From an uncultured Christensenella sp. (GTDB taxonomy: Bacteria; Bacillota; Clostridia; Christensenellales; UBA3700), in assembly GCA_910579785.1 (NCBI GenBank), contig CAJTVJ010000009.1, forward strand, positions 1,623-58,552: a stretch of DNA of 56,930 nucleotides. Reading direction: 5' to 3'. The position numbers and the translations under genes are program-made. Shown in pieces: positions 17,601 to 25,011 of the stretch (positions within the stretch are counted from its first letter, which is position 1; every line of letters starts with the position of its first letter). The notes beneath the pieces are model-generated. The model was not told the origin of the DNA and did no database searches. It saw only the letters and a program-made list of their open reading frames with translations.

Positions 17601-17797
17601 AAGAAAATACCTTTACTTTGCGCCCGAGCGTAGTAGGCGTGGATGTCAAAGGCGTGGCATACAAGAATGCCGACAACGGTGTTGTCAATGCGCAAATAGA
17701 GCTTTACGGCAATAATACAAAGAAAGGCAACAGAGTGGTTGTCGAACTCAAAGTTGACGGAGTCTTTTCAAGATATGTATACGGAAAGATAATCTAA
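14624..17797 (+). CDS. Large surface lipoprotein with FN3-like and GLUG-type repeats
   Basis: A 1057-residue exported lipoprotein. AAAGGAGTG precedes the ATG at 14624. The signal peptide ends in lipobox FATAC with the acylated Cys at residue 24. Residues about 30-320 contain three or so FN3-like modules, each opening with a Trp strand of the type LSWDEVRNAKVYYILVEG or LRWDTVSNATNYTVRK. Residues about 320-600 are a mixed beta region with no clear match. From about 610 (INLNGYEIVQ, FIEGNNHTVSG) the protein enters a GLUG-type repeat region, with copies of AGGFVAINSGAIERSYS and AGGFVGRNDSGSIKWCYS near 830-900. GLUG repeats form beta-helix-like stalks in surface adhesins and glycan-contacting proteins. 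Binding to host or plant material is plausible but inferred. It is monocistronic with a strong terminator. The FN3-like modules resemble those of the ectodomain encoded at 41740-45066. Confidence 0.85.
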   Translation: MRKKLNLVICIMIAVCIFIFATACQPKDPDGLIKLSTPKNLSLNGGTLSWDEVRNAKVYYILVEGKQLEKTATTTTFDLGSAVEGYGNFSVAVKAYGDGEKYGASDVSQPIVYHKGNALNTPQVTIEDGVARWQAVEFAANYSIKVTDSDNKLLDEQVSQDLYYDFTKKGADDEDGLYSKNGAYKIAVTANPAEDNEKYSPSLAGFATYYNSVTLSVPKFSYMTSTTLRWDTVSNATNYTVRKTFEDGTYEENTTTGTSYSYRTKFDLEKVGKYYFSVRANGDNQVYYTSEFSAQDEEYSITKIAPLNADDIILKYDRASANLSWKIAADSLATQITLDFSAMLPDGTVKLENSVLKQTISNTVKFVSGDVYDYYEYSGESVVKGEGKLVVYNMGGYVKIRYDSKDYFLKDKSDKDVLWKDYKSGSSIDIVCDKSNADAIKFVHDAQQLNDSSTGDLLVQNTNEKEDVFGSDGRQLYYFEDVDGESKIEIQKTLEYDADGKVTYHAFKLCLDDVFFKEVENEEDGKGYEYNFSDQYYGLIYDVSLSADRDSKNYLASESAAPVGKYLSYKIPEKNEAGAFVVNNAGEYAYIVINSYLNEGNTDKFSIEDDINLNGYEIVQIDTFKGFIEGNNHTVSGIVVGNRVMTSDGVVERANKENIQYSMFVDIEGDLNAVTYGVVQNVFYVGIGYVGYDTEELDSEIKSIAVAPIAINNRGVIRNVLVQSDEISAEGADVAGMVVNNYGYINTASVYANLKGRNVGGVAVNNYESTLIAGVGFYGEITSSLGEILTDGVKQIGGAGFAVNNKGSISDSFAIGNVSVTATGLDNIYAGGFVAINSGAIERSYSGEFTLNNVYTKVSANGDNAYAGGFVGRNDSGSIKWCYSTNKVTASLYAGGFVGFNNAAISGSYSTGGTDRTGTHRGAFAATSNGTITNSICYSTDDWAKDEYVEILNSSSQLGSILDVVNADGENMFSDMRESSYRIPVLANMIYTKENTFTLRPSVVGVDVKGVAYKNADNGVVNAQIELYGNNTKKGNRVVVELKVDGVFSRYVYGKII

Positions 17798-17815
17798 TCG
17801 GCACAAAAAACAGCG

Positions 17816-17850
17816 CGCAGGCTTCGGTATCGGGGCCTGCGTTTTTTTAT
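17816..17850 (+). terminator. Terminator of the large lipoprotein gene
   Basis: CGCAGGC (17816-17822) pairs with GCCTGCG (17835-17841), followed by seven T. Confidence 0.88.
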
Positions 17851-17896
17851 TGCGTGCGCATTAAAGCCGACGTTGCGACGTATTTTTTATTTGCTA

Positions 17897-17926
17897 TTGA
17901 AAAGTACAATTCAATTATGATAATAT
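17897..17926 (+). promoter_or_regulatory. Possible promoter of the GH29 gene
   Basis: TTGAAA (17897-17902), 18 bp, TAATAT (17921-17926). The region is A+T-rich, so other -10 choices exist. Confidence 0.45.
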
Positions 17927-17960
17927 ATTATTATAATATAAATATATACGGAGGCAAATT

Positions 17961-19520
17961 GTGAACGCGGAAGAGAGAGTGAACGAGTACGTATCAATCG
18001 TACCTAATCTTAATCAAAAACGTATTCAGAGAGAAAGATTTAACGTATTTTTCCATTACGGCATCAACACCTTTACAGGTAAGGAGTGGGGAGATGGAAA
18101 GGCGGACCCTAAGATTTTTGACCCGTCAGAGCAAGATACTGACCAATGGGTCAAGGCAGTGAAAGACGGAGGCGCATATGGCGTGATATTGACGTGCAAG
18201 CATCACGACGGCTTTTGTCTTTGGCAGACCAAGACGACCGCTTACGGCGTGGCTTCGTCGCCATATAAGGACGGCAAAGGCGACGTAGTAAGGGAAGTGT
18301 CGGACAGTTGCCGCAAGTACGGCTTGAAATTCGGCATATATCTCTCGCCGTGGGATCGCAACAGCGAGACGTACGGAACGGACAAGTACAACGATTTTTA
18401 TTGCGCTCAGCTTGAAGAACTTTTGACAGGATACGGCGAAATCTTTTGCGTGTGGCTGGACGGAGCGTGCGGATCTTATATGGACGGCAAACCAAAACAA
18501 ATCTATGATTGGGACAGATATTTTGCGACCATACGCCGTCTTGCACCCAACGCTGCGATATCCAACTGCGGACCCGACGTCCGCTGGGTGGGCAACGAAG
18601 GCGGTATTGCAAGAGAAAGCGAGTGGAACGTAGTCCCGAAATTTGCATTTAATATTCAATCTATTGAGAGTAAGTCGCAGCAGAGCGACGACGACAACTT
18701 TGCAAAAAAGCAATTTGATATCACTCTTGACGACTTGGGCAGCAGAGAATTTTTGCAGAATTTTGACAGCTTTATTTGGTATCCGGCGGAGGTAGACGTG
18801 TCAATTCGTCCGGGCTGGTTTTATCACAAAGCCCAAGACGGCTCGGTGAGAAGTCTTAAAAACCTTTTGAAGATATATTACAATTCGGTTGGCGGCAACA
18901 GTATACTATTGCTCAACATACCGCCGGATAAGCGCGGACTGCTGTGCGAAAAGGACGTCGAAAGAATCAAAGAACTTGGACAACATATAAAGAGCGTCGA
19001 AAGAGAAGAAGTAAAAATCAAGGCTATCACGGCTCCGAAGGCGGAGGGGGAGAACGTCATCGAGGGAGTTTTGACAGAAGAGTATGACGGCGAGACTTAC
19101 GACGCGGCGGCATACTATACGCCTGCCAAAGAAGAAGACAGATATGAGATACAACTGACTTTGGACGGCGTGAAGAAAATCAACCGCGTTAAACTCGTCG
19201 AGAACGTGGCGTTTTCTCAGAGGATAGAAAAGTTTGAGATATATGCAAACGTCGGCGGAAAAGACAAAAAGGTATATGACGGAACTACTGTGGGGTATGG
19301 CAGGATAGCGACTTTTAAGGCCGTAAATACAGACAAGGTCAAGATAGTCTTGACAAGTGTAAGGCAAAGACCGTATATAGAGTTTATCGGCGTGTATGAA
19401 GACAACGGCGTAGTCATTAGGGAGACGTCTTGGCAAAGATTTGTCAAGTGGGTGCACCACGTCAATTATAAGATTTATATCAATCGGGAGAATAAAAAGC
19501 GCAAGAAGCTAAATAAATAG
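17961..19520 (+). CDS. Alpha-L-fucosidase, glycoside hydrolase family 29
   Basis: A 519-residue GH29 enzyme that removes alpha-L-fucose with retention. The barrel starts at FNVFFHYGINTFTGKEWG; CKHHDGFCLWQT (about 79-90) is the conserved substrate-binding His pair, and D167 in CVWLDGACGS is the expected nucleophile. LSPWDRN and the Trp/Tyr-rich WYPAEVDVSIRPGWFYH (about 273-290) are typical of the subgroup with relaxed acid/base position (GH29-B-like). Residues about 375-495 form a discoidin-like beta sandwich. The start is GTG at 17961, with GGAGG seven bases upstream. There is no signal peptide, so it probably works on imported fucosylated oligosaccharides such as milk, mucin or plant glycans. 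No transporter is near. Confidence 0.92.
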   Translation: MNAEERVNEYVSIVPNLNQKRIQRERFNVFFHYGINTFTGKEWGDGKADPKIFDPSEQDTDQWVKAVKDGGAYGVILTCKHHDGFCLWQTKTTAYGVASSPYKDGKGDVVREVSDSCRKYGLKFGIYLSPWDRNSETYGTDKYNDFYCAQLEELLTGYGEIFCVWLDGACGSYMDGKPKQIYDWDRYFATIRRLAPNAAISNCGPDVRWVGNEGGIARESEWNVVPKFAFNIQSIESKSQQSDDDNFAKKQFDITLDDLGSREFLQNFDSFIWYPAEVDVSIRPGWFYHKAQDGSVRSLKNLLKIYYNSVGGNSILLLNIPPDKRGLLCEKDVERIKELGQHIKSVEREEVKIKAITAPKAEGENVIEGVLTEEYDGETYDAAAYYTPAKEEDRYEIQLTLDGVKKINRVKLVENVAFSQRIEKFEIYANVGGKDKKVYDGTTVGYGRIATFKAVNTDKVKIVLTSVRQRPYIEFIGVYEDNGVVIRETSWQRFVKWVHHVNYKIYINRENKKRKKLNK

Positions 19521-19560
19521 GTTTTAATACAAAATATAGCTAAATTTGACAAAGTCGATA

Positions 19561-19668
19561 TTGACTTTTAAAATTAAAGATGTTACAATATATTTGTAAA
19601 TGTAGTGTGTTAAGCATTTACTTTTCTCCTTGTGAAGGGGCGGATCTGTGGGTGGATTCGCCCTTTTA
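19561..19668 (+). ncRNA. Candidate small RNA: promoter, two hairpins, terminator
   Basis: TTGACT (19561-19566), 17 bp, TACAAT (19584-19589) predict a start near 19596. The next bases form GTAAATG/CATTTAC (19596-19602 with 19615-19621). Then CTCCTT (19626-19631) can pair with AAGGGG (19635-19640), but the GGG at 19638-19640 is also needed for the terminator stem GGGCGGATC/GATTCGCCC (19638-19646 with 19655-19663), followed by TTTT. The RNA would be about 72 nt with no convincing open frame. CTCCTT has the sequence of an anti-Shine-Dalgarno. The terminator could alternatively just serve the fucosidase gene. The next rightward gene is 1.5 kb away, so a leader function is unlikely. Confidence 0.5.
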
Positions 19669-19682
19669 CGTAATGATTTTAA

Positions 19683-19713
19683 TAAAAAAATACGGAGCGC
19701 GGTTGCGCTCCGT
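19683..19713 (-). terminator. Terminator of the YitT-family gene
   Basis: ACGGAGCGC (19692-19700) pairs with GCGCTCCGT (19705-19713); the minus strand continues into a T run. Confidence 0.88.
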
Positions 19714-19735
19714 TTAAAAGTCGTGTGATTTATTA

Positions 19736-20923
19736 TTATTTCTTTCCGTCGTTTTCTTGTGCGTCGTCTATATCTGCGGCGACTTGCGCGTCCTCTTGCT
19801 GAGGTGCGTTGTTTTGTTTGGCATCAACTTCCGACGACGCGTCGGCTTCGCTGGAAAAATCTTTGTTGACGCTTTCAAGTTGAAGGTCTTTTATTTCGTT
19901 GTCCAGCTCTTGCGATTCCTTGGATATTACCACAGGCTCGCTGTTTTCGCCCGTAATACCGCTGAGGTTTTCGATTTGCGACACCATATCAGCCGGCAAA
20001 GCAGCAGCGTCCTTTTCCGTTACGACAGGAGCTGATTTCTTTTTTCTGCGCTTGAATTTCAGCGAACTGCCCATAGAATCCGATACGTCGTTTATCGACA
20101 CGAATGCGTGTGCGTCAATTTCTGTGACTATCTTTTTGAGCTTGTTGATCTCAAAGCGGTTGACGACGCAATATATTATTTTCTTTGGCTTTTTGGAATA
20201 ATAGCCTTCTGCGTTGATTATCGTCACGCCTCTTTCAAATATGTCGACTATGACGTCGGCAATCTGTTCTGGATGGTTGGAGATGATAAATGCAGATTTG
20301 GATTTGTCAAAGCCTTCGATGATGAAGTCGACGGCTTTTAGACCCACCGCATATGCGATTATGGAATATAGGGGAGCAGTCCAAGTCTTGGTGATTATGC
20401 CTGCTATTATATACAGTATCAAGTTGAAGCTCATTACGAAAGTGCCTACTGTCATACCGATTTTCTTTGCGAATATGACGGCAAGGACCTCGACGCCGTC
20501 GATAGCTCCGCCTGCGCGTATGGTGATACCGCTGCCTATACCGGATATTATACCGCCGAATATCGCCGACAAAAGCATGTCGTCCTTGGTTATCGGAGAC
20601 CCGTTTTCAAAGTTGAGCCCAAAGCAGTTTTCAAACAAAAACGCAAATAGAGAATACACAGCGATGGCATAAAGCGAATAGATGATGAAGTTGAGTCCCA
20701 ACTTCTTGTATCCGAATATAAAGAGAGGGAAGTTGAGTATCAGCAAGTATACGCTCAGTTGCAAAGGCGTCTCGTTGGCGAGCAAGATAGCAGTACCTGA
20801 AAAACCGCCGTCGTACAGTCCTGCGGCTTGCAATATCAAAGTAACGCCGCAAGCGTTTACAATACCGGCAATGGTCAAAAACAAAAAGTTCATTGGTTGA
20901 ATTTTTTTCAGTTTGGTACGCAA
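19736..20923 (-). CDS. YitT/DUF2179-family membrane protein
   Basis: A 395-residue protein. Residues 1-205 hold about five to six membrane helices with family landmarks GGFSGTAILLAN (about 39-50), SGIGSGITIRAGGAIDGVEVLA (about 128-148, shown here as the run from SGIG to VLA) and PLYSIIAYAVGLKAVDFI. Residues about 215-290 are the cytoplasmic DUF2179 domain (ITRGVTIINAEGYYS-like, here RGVTIINAEGYYSKKPKK). Family members are near 280-290 residues; this one adds about 100 residues of acidic Gln/Asp/Glu-rich low-complexity tail. The start is TTG at 20923 with GAGGAG six bases upstream. The function of the family is not established. It is monocistronic. Confidence 0.88.
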   Translation of the reverse strand: MRTKLKKIQPMNFLFLTIAGIVNACGVTLILQAAGLYDGGFSGTAILLANETPLQLSVYLLILNFPLFIFGYKKLGLNFIIYSLYAIAVYSLFAFLFENCFGLNFENGSPITKDDMLLSAIFGGIISGIGSGITIRAGGAIDGVEVLAVIFAKKIGMTVGTFVMSFNLILYIIAGIITKTWTAPLYSIIAYAVGLKAVDFIIEGFDKSKSAFIISNHPEQIADVIVDIFERGVTIINAEGYYSKKPKKIIYCVVNRFEINKLKKIVTEIDAHAFVSINDVSDSMGSSLKFKRRKKKSAPVVTEKDAAALPADMVSQIENLSGITGENSEPVVISKESQELDNEIKDLQLESVNKDFSSEADASSEVDAKQNNAPQQEDAQVAADIDDAQENDGKK

Positions 20924-20942
20924 CTTTTACTCCTCTGTCAAC

Positions 20943-20970
20943 AATATAATATGCCGACGTCCTCTGTCAA
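20943..20970 (-). promoter_or_regulatory. Promoter of the YitT-family gene
   Basis: Minus-strand TTGACA (20965-20970), 16 bp, TATATT (20943-20948). Confidence 0.6.
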
Positions 20971-21108
20971 TTTGCAAATTTGTCTAGATATGTAGGGTTT
21001 TGCGTAAAAATAATATCACTTATTTTAAAAAAAGTAAAGGAGATTGGCAGATTATGTATACCATTTCCAAAAACTTTCAAAAATTTTTATACGACTTGCC
21101 AATAATCG

Positions 21109-21137
21109 TTGACATTTAAAGATCTATAAAACATAAT
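21109..21137 (+). promoter_or_regulatory. Promoter of the marR-MATE operon
   Basis: TTGACA (21109-21114), 17 bp, CATAAT (21132-21137). No obvious palindromic MarR operator is seen. Confidence 0.65.
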
Positions 21138-21186
21138 TAGTCCGAAACCGTACCAATGTGCGACAGACGAAATATGGAGAATATAT

Positions 21187-21663
21187 ATGACGTTTAGGGA
21201 ATTTATAAAATCATACAACGAAATATTTAAGGCGTTCAACAAGATATATCATGACTTTGCGCTGGATTGCGGATTGTCGGACAGCGCGTCGATAATACTC
21301 TATGAATTGAGGTTTGCCGGCAGCGGCATAACTCAAAAGGACATAGGCAGTTGGCTCTCATTGAGCAAGCGGACAGTCAATAATTCAATCAAGAGACTTG
21401 AAAGTCAAGGGCTTGTCATATGCAGAGATGGCGACGTGGATAGAAGAATGAGATACGTTGAGTTGACTGATGAGGGCAGGGAGTTTTGCCGCATTCATAT
21501 TGACAGAATAATAAAGGCGGAAGCCAATACCTTTGCAAGAATGACGGACGGGCAAGCCGAAGAGCTGCTGACGGCGGAAAAAAGATATTATGAGATATTT
21601 TTGCAAGAGTCGATAAAAATCAGGAAAGAAGAAAGAGAAAATGAACAAGATACAGTTATCTGA
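21187..21663 (+). CDS. MarR-family transcriptional regulator
   Basis: A 158-residue winged-helix regulator. Residues 1-30 form the dimer helices; GITQKDIGSWLSLSKRTVNN (about 48-67) is the HTH, and the wing is CRDGDVDRRMRYVELTDEGR (about 79-98). The Asp-Arg-Arg turn is the MarR DNA-contact signature. The C-terminal helix runs to IRKEERENEQ. GGAG lies upstream of the ATG. Its last 23 bases overlap the MATE transporter gene, so the two are translated together. Repression of the transporter with relief by a small toxic ligand is the usual arrangement; the ligand is unknown. Confidence 0.92.
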   Translation: MTFREFIKSYNEIFKAFNKIYHDFALDCGLSDSASIILYELRFAGSGITQKDIGSWLSLSKRTVNNSIKRLESQGLVICRDGDVDRRMRYVELTDEGREFCRIHIDRIIKAEANTFARMTDGQAEELLTAEKRYYEIFLQESIKIRKEERENEQDTVI

Positions 21664-22993
21664 TAAATTTACGTTAAAGAAGATGATAAGATTTACGTTG
21701 CCGTCTGTGACAATGATGGTGATTATGTCTATTTACAGCGTTGTAGACGGCTTGTTTGTGTCCAATCTCTTAGGGGATTTGGCTCTTTCGGCGGTCAACG
21801 TCGTCATGCCTCTTGTTATGATTATCGGCGCGGTTGGTCTTATGCTTGGGTCTGGCGGCAGCGCGCTTGTCGCAAAGACTTTTGGAGAGGGTGAGGACAA
21901 AAGAGCCAACAAGTACTTTTCTATGATAGTGTTTAGCTGCATAGGCATAGGTCTTTTGCTGTCGGCGATATGTCTTATATTTTTACGCGACATACTTTCC
22001 CTTATGGGCGGCAGCGATTTGATAATCGAAGATTGCATGTCATACGGCTATATAATGGTAGGCGGCAGTGTGCTTTTTATGTTGCAGTGTATGTTTCAGA
22101 GCTTTTTCCCTGTTGCGGAAAAGCCTCAGCTTGGAATGATACTGTCCGTCGGCGCAGGCGTTGCCAATATGGCTTTGGACTTTATATTTATTAAGTATGC
22201 AAAGCTTGGCATATTCGGCGCAGGACTTGCGACCGTCATAGGCTTTGCGATAGGCGGAGGAGTAGCGCTCATATACTTTGTATTCTCGCGAAAGAGCGTC
22301 ATCAAAGTCTCTTTATGCGGATTTTATCCAAAACAGTTTTGGTATGCCTGTTACAACGGCGCATCTGAGTTTATGTCAAACGTGTCAGCGTCTTTTGTCG
22401 GAATACTTTACAACGTGCAGTTGCTCAAATTGGTGGGGGAAAAGGGCATTGCCGCATACTCCGCAATGATGTATACCGACTTTGTATTTTTAGCGGTATT
22501 CTTTGGTTTTACTATGGGAATAGCTCCCGTGATAAGTTACAATTTGGGCGCCGGGCGCTTTGGAGAATTGAAAAGCGTATTCAAAAAGAGCGTTTTTCTC
22601 GTTGTGCTAGGCTCGCTTCTTGCCGTAACTTTGGCAGAATCGCTGAGCTATCCCATTGCATATGCCTTTGTCCATTATGACAAAGAGCTTATGGATATGA
22701 CTGTGCACGGTTTTAGAATTTTTGCAATAAGCTATATCTTTTGCGGTATCAATATTTGGTGTTCGGGATTCTTTACGGCGGTATGCAACGGAGGAGCGTC
22801 GGCATTTATATCTTTTCTGCGCGCATTGCTGTTTAGAGGCGGAGCGGTGATGTTGCTGCCGCTTATCTGGGGCATTGACGGCATATGGTCGGCGGTAGTG
22901 TTAGCAGAAGGCGCGACTGCAATCGTGTCAGTGATACTTTTCGTATGCTTCCGCAAGCGATACAAATACGGCAATGTTGTATTAGGGGAATGA
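21641..22993 (+). CDS. MATE-family multidrug efflux transporter
   Basis: A 450-residue membrane transporter with about 12 helices in two bundles of six. FTLPSVTMMVIMSIYSVVDG (about 18-37) is the typical first helix, and the second half repeats the pattern around NGASEFMSNVSASFVGILYN (about 232). GFTMGIAPVISYNLGAGR is the MATE signature in the second lobe. Members expel cationic drugs in exchange for Na+ or H+; MepA-like members in Bacillota are paired with MarR regulators, as here. The ATG lies inside the end of the marR frame (23-bp overlap), preceded by a purine-rich stretch. No terminator is evident; a hairpin-repeat cluster follows. Confidence 0.93.
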   Translation: MNKIQLSDKFTLKKMIRFTLPSVTMMVIMSIYSVVDGLFVSNLLGDLALSAVNVVMPLVMIIGAVGLMLGSGGSALVAKTFGEGEDKRANKYFSMIVFSCIGIGLLLSAICLIFLRDILSLMGGSDLIIEDCMSYGYIMVGGSVLFMLQCMFQSFFPVAEKPQLGMILSVGAGVANMALDFIFIKYAKLGIFGAGLATVIGFAIGGGVALIYFVFSRKSVIKVSLCGFYPKQFWYACYNGASEFMSNVSASFVGILYNVQLLKLVGEKGIAAYSAMMYTDFVFLAVFFGFTMGIAPVISYNLGAGRFGELKSVFKKSVFLVVLGSLLAVTLAESLSYPIAYAFVHYDKELMDMTVHGFRIFAISYIFCGINIWCSGFFTAVCNGGASAFISFLRALLFRGGAVMLLPLIWGIDGIWSAVVLAEGATAIVSVILFVCFRKRYKYGNVVLGE

Positions 22994-23046
22994 TTGTAAA
23001 TTAGTATTCGGTCAAGTGTAGTGTGTTTTAAAATTTTAACTCGATT

Positions 23047-23303
23047 AGACCTCTCCGCTGCGGTCGAGGTGACTATATATTTCTTATAAGCTTAGGAAAG
23101 AATCGTCATTGACGCTCGCACAAGACGCACAAAGCCCCCTCGCTATGCCGTTGCTTACGCTCCTTACGACCGTAGTGCAACGAAGCGGAGAAATCTCAAC
23201 GAATTGAAATAAAAGGATTAGGCTTCTCGACTACGCTCGAAGTGACTAAACTATGATAATAGAATACCAAACTTTGGTCAACTCGACCATAGTGGAGAGG
23301 TCT
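23047..23303. repeat. Hairpin-repeat cluster 3 (four arms)
   Basis: Arms: reverse 23047-23073 (ACCTC/GAGGT), forward 23168-23196 (5' part lost), reverse 23220-23246 (CTTC/GAAG form), forward 23277-23303 (imperfect AACTC/GAGGT). They fill the gap between the convergent MATE and AraC genes (22994-23398). No gene is present. Confidence 0.8.
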
Positions 23304-23398
23304 AATCGAGTAAGTATCAACTATATGTAGCGTATGTATTTTTTGGGTAAATTACCGTAACTAAACTGCAAGTTAATTAAAAATATTCTGCATTCCAT

Positions 23399-24286
23399 CT
23401 AAGAAAGTCTATTACTGCGGTATTGCGAAGGCGACATGCGGTAATGCTCTTTAAATTTTCTACAAAAGTATCCTGCACTTTCAAAGCCGACTTCTGTCGC
23501 TATCGTCGTTATATTTTTATTAGTTGACAAAAGTAGTTCTGCGGCGCGCGCAAGTCGGTATAGTATTAGATAGGCGAAGGGCGATATCCGTATGCATTTT
23601 TGAAAAATCTGCAATGCGCTGTTTTTGCTTACGTGCACGCAATCGGCAATATCTTTTAGCGTTATTGGGTCTTTATAGTTGGAGTGGATATATTGCATCA
23701 TAATTTGAAGTCGGGAAGAGCTGAGAATATCTCGTCTAGGACGCGTGTCATTCAAATCTAAGTTGTTGTAGAGGATACTCCACAAATCCAATAATTGAGC
23801 TGTGATTTTCAACTCATAATCGGCATTTGTCTTTTGCAATTTAAAGATACTGTTTAAAATTTGCAATATCTCGTTTTGCCATTTGATATTGGGATCAAAT
23901 ATAATATAATTTATATTAGACTCTATAATAGGTTTGATAAATTTATTGAATATCATTCCTTGCGCGTCACCCAATAGATTTGGAGAGAATACGATATTCG
24001 GCAATATATTTCTTTGCGTCGCTTCATATCGGTGCATAATTTTGCTGTTGACAAACATACCGTATCCCTGCGGCAAATCTATTTTTTCCGTCGCTATGCA
24101 GCAACTCGTATTGCCTTCTTTTACATATATTATTTCTATTTCCCGATGCCAATGCCAAGCAATACAGTGGAAGTCAAATTCCCATACGTTCTCATAATAA
24201 TAATGAAATGGAAAGTCGATATTTCCATGCGGTTGCACTTCTCGATAAGACTCGTCAGTCAAAATTTTCAAATACTGCTTTTTCAT
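23399..24286 (-). CDS. AraC-family transcriptional regulator
   Basis: A 295-residue regulator. Residues 1-130 form a cupin-like ligand-binding domain (WHWHREIEIIYVKEGN near 45-60 is the typical double-His strand). Residues about 195-293 carry the two HTH motifs, the first with LKDIADCVHVSKNSALQIFQ and the second with ITTIATEVGFESAGYFCRKF, ending SPSQYR. ATG at 24286 is chosen; the frame is open another 30 codons upstream into A+T-rich leader. Regulators of this layout usually sense sugars. It is divergent from a DUF1349 gene at 24411 and probably controls it. ATTGC-N8-GCAAT (24328-24345) in the shared 124-bp gap is a candidate operator. Confidence 0.9.
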   Translation of the reverse strand: MKKQYLKILTDESYREVQPHGNIDFPFHYYYENVWEFDFHCIAWHWHREIEIIYVKEGNTSCCIATEKIDLPQGYGMFVNSKIMHRYEATQRNILPNIVFSPNLLGDAQGMIFNKFIKPIIESNINYIIFDPNIKWQNEILQILNSIFKLQKTNADYELKITAQLLDLWSILYNNLDLNDTRPRRDILSSSRLQIMMQYIHSNYKDPITLKDIADCVHVSKNSALQIFQKCIRISPFAYLILYRLARAAELLLSTNKNITTIATEVGFESAGYFCRKFKEHYRMSPSQYRSNRLS

Positions 24287-24410
24287 ATTTAGCTCTTTTG
24301 TGATATTGTAACATATATTAGTGATATATTGCAATAAAAAGCAATAATTTATGTGATATGATTTATATGTTAGCATAAGTATTGAGATCTGTTATATTAG
24401 GAGGAAGACA

Positions 24411-25001
24411 ATGCAATTCAAATGGTTAAATGAAAGTGAGATGACGGTAAATGACGGCGCTGTTGAGATATATGCGCCGGCAAAGAGCGACTATTTTTGC
24501 GGAGGACAGGTTGCAAGCAACGACGGAGCGCTGCCTGTCAATATATGTAACGCTCCGTTCTATTATACAGAAATAGTCGGTGATTTTGTTATGCGAGTTA
24601 AAGTTTCGCTAGATTTTAAAAGCACTTATGATGCGTGCGCTATAATGGTTATGAAAGATATTAAAAATTGGGCAAAATTCTGTTTTGAATTTACTGATTT
24701 TGATACTCGCGCAGTAGTAAGCGTTGTGACAAGAGACAACGCGTCTGACGACGCCAACGGCTGTGATATAAAAGAAAAATTTGTATGGTTGCAAGCGTGT
24801 AGAAGGGATAACGCTTTTGCTTTTCATTATTCTCTTGACGGAGAAAAATATTATATGACTAGATATTTTTCGTTGGACTTAGGCGATAAGGTAAAAATAG
24901 GGCTTGTTGCGCAATGCCCGTCTGGCGCAGGCGGCAAGAGGATTTTTGAAAATCTTAATATTGAAAGCAAAACTGTAAAAAATATCAGAGCAGGAATATA
25001 A
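24411..25001 (+). CDS. DUF1349 domain-containing protein
   Basis: A 196-residue single-domain protein of the DUF1349 beta-jelly-roll type, a fold shared with concanavalin-like lectins. FKWLNESEMTVNDGAVEIYA is the usual opening strand pair, FVMRVKVSLDFKSTYDACAI (about 60-79) the core, and VWLQACRRDNAFAFHYSLDG (about 122-142) the Trp/Arg-rich ligand face. It has no signal peptide, so it is cytoplasmic. AGGAGG precedes the ATG. Family members occur in carbohydrate gene clusters, and here it lies next to an AraC regulator and a sugar-type acetyltransferase. The gene downstream begins 10 bp after its stop. Biochemical function is not established. Confidence 0.82.
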   Translation: MQFKWLNESEMTVNDGAVEIYAPAKSDYFCGGQVASNDGALPVNICNAPFYYTEIVGDFVMRVKVSLDFKSTYDACAIMVMKDIKNWAKFCFEFTDFDTRAVVSVVTRDNASDDANGCDIKEKFVWLQACRRDNAFAFHYSLDGEKYYMTRYFSLDLGDKVKIGLVAQCPSGAGGKRIFENLNIESKTVKNIRAGI

Positions 25002-25011
25002 GGATGTTATT

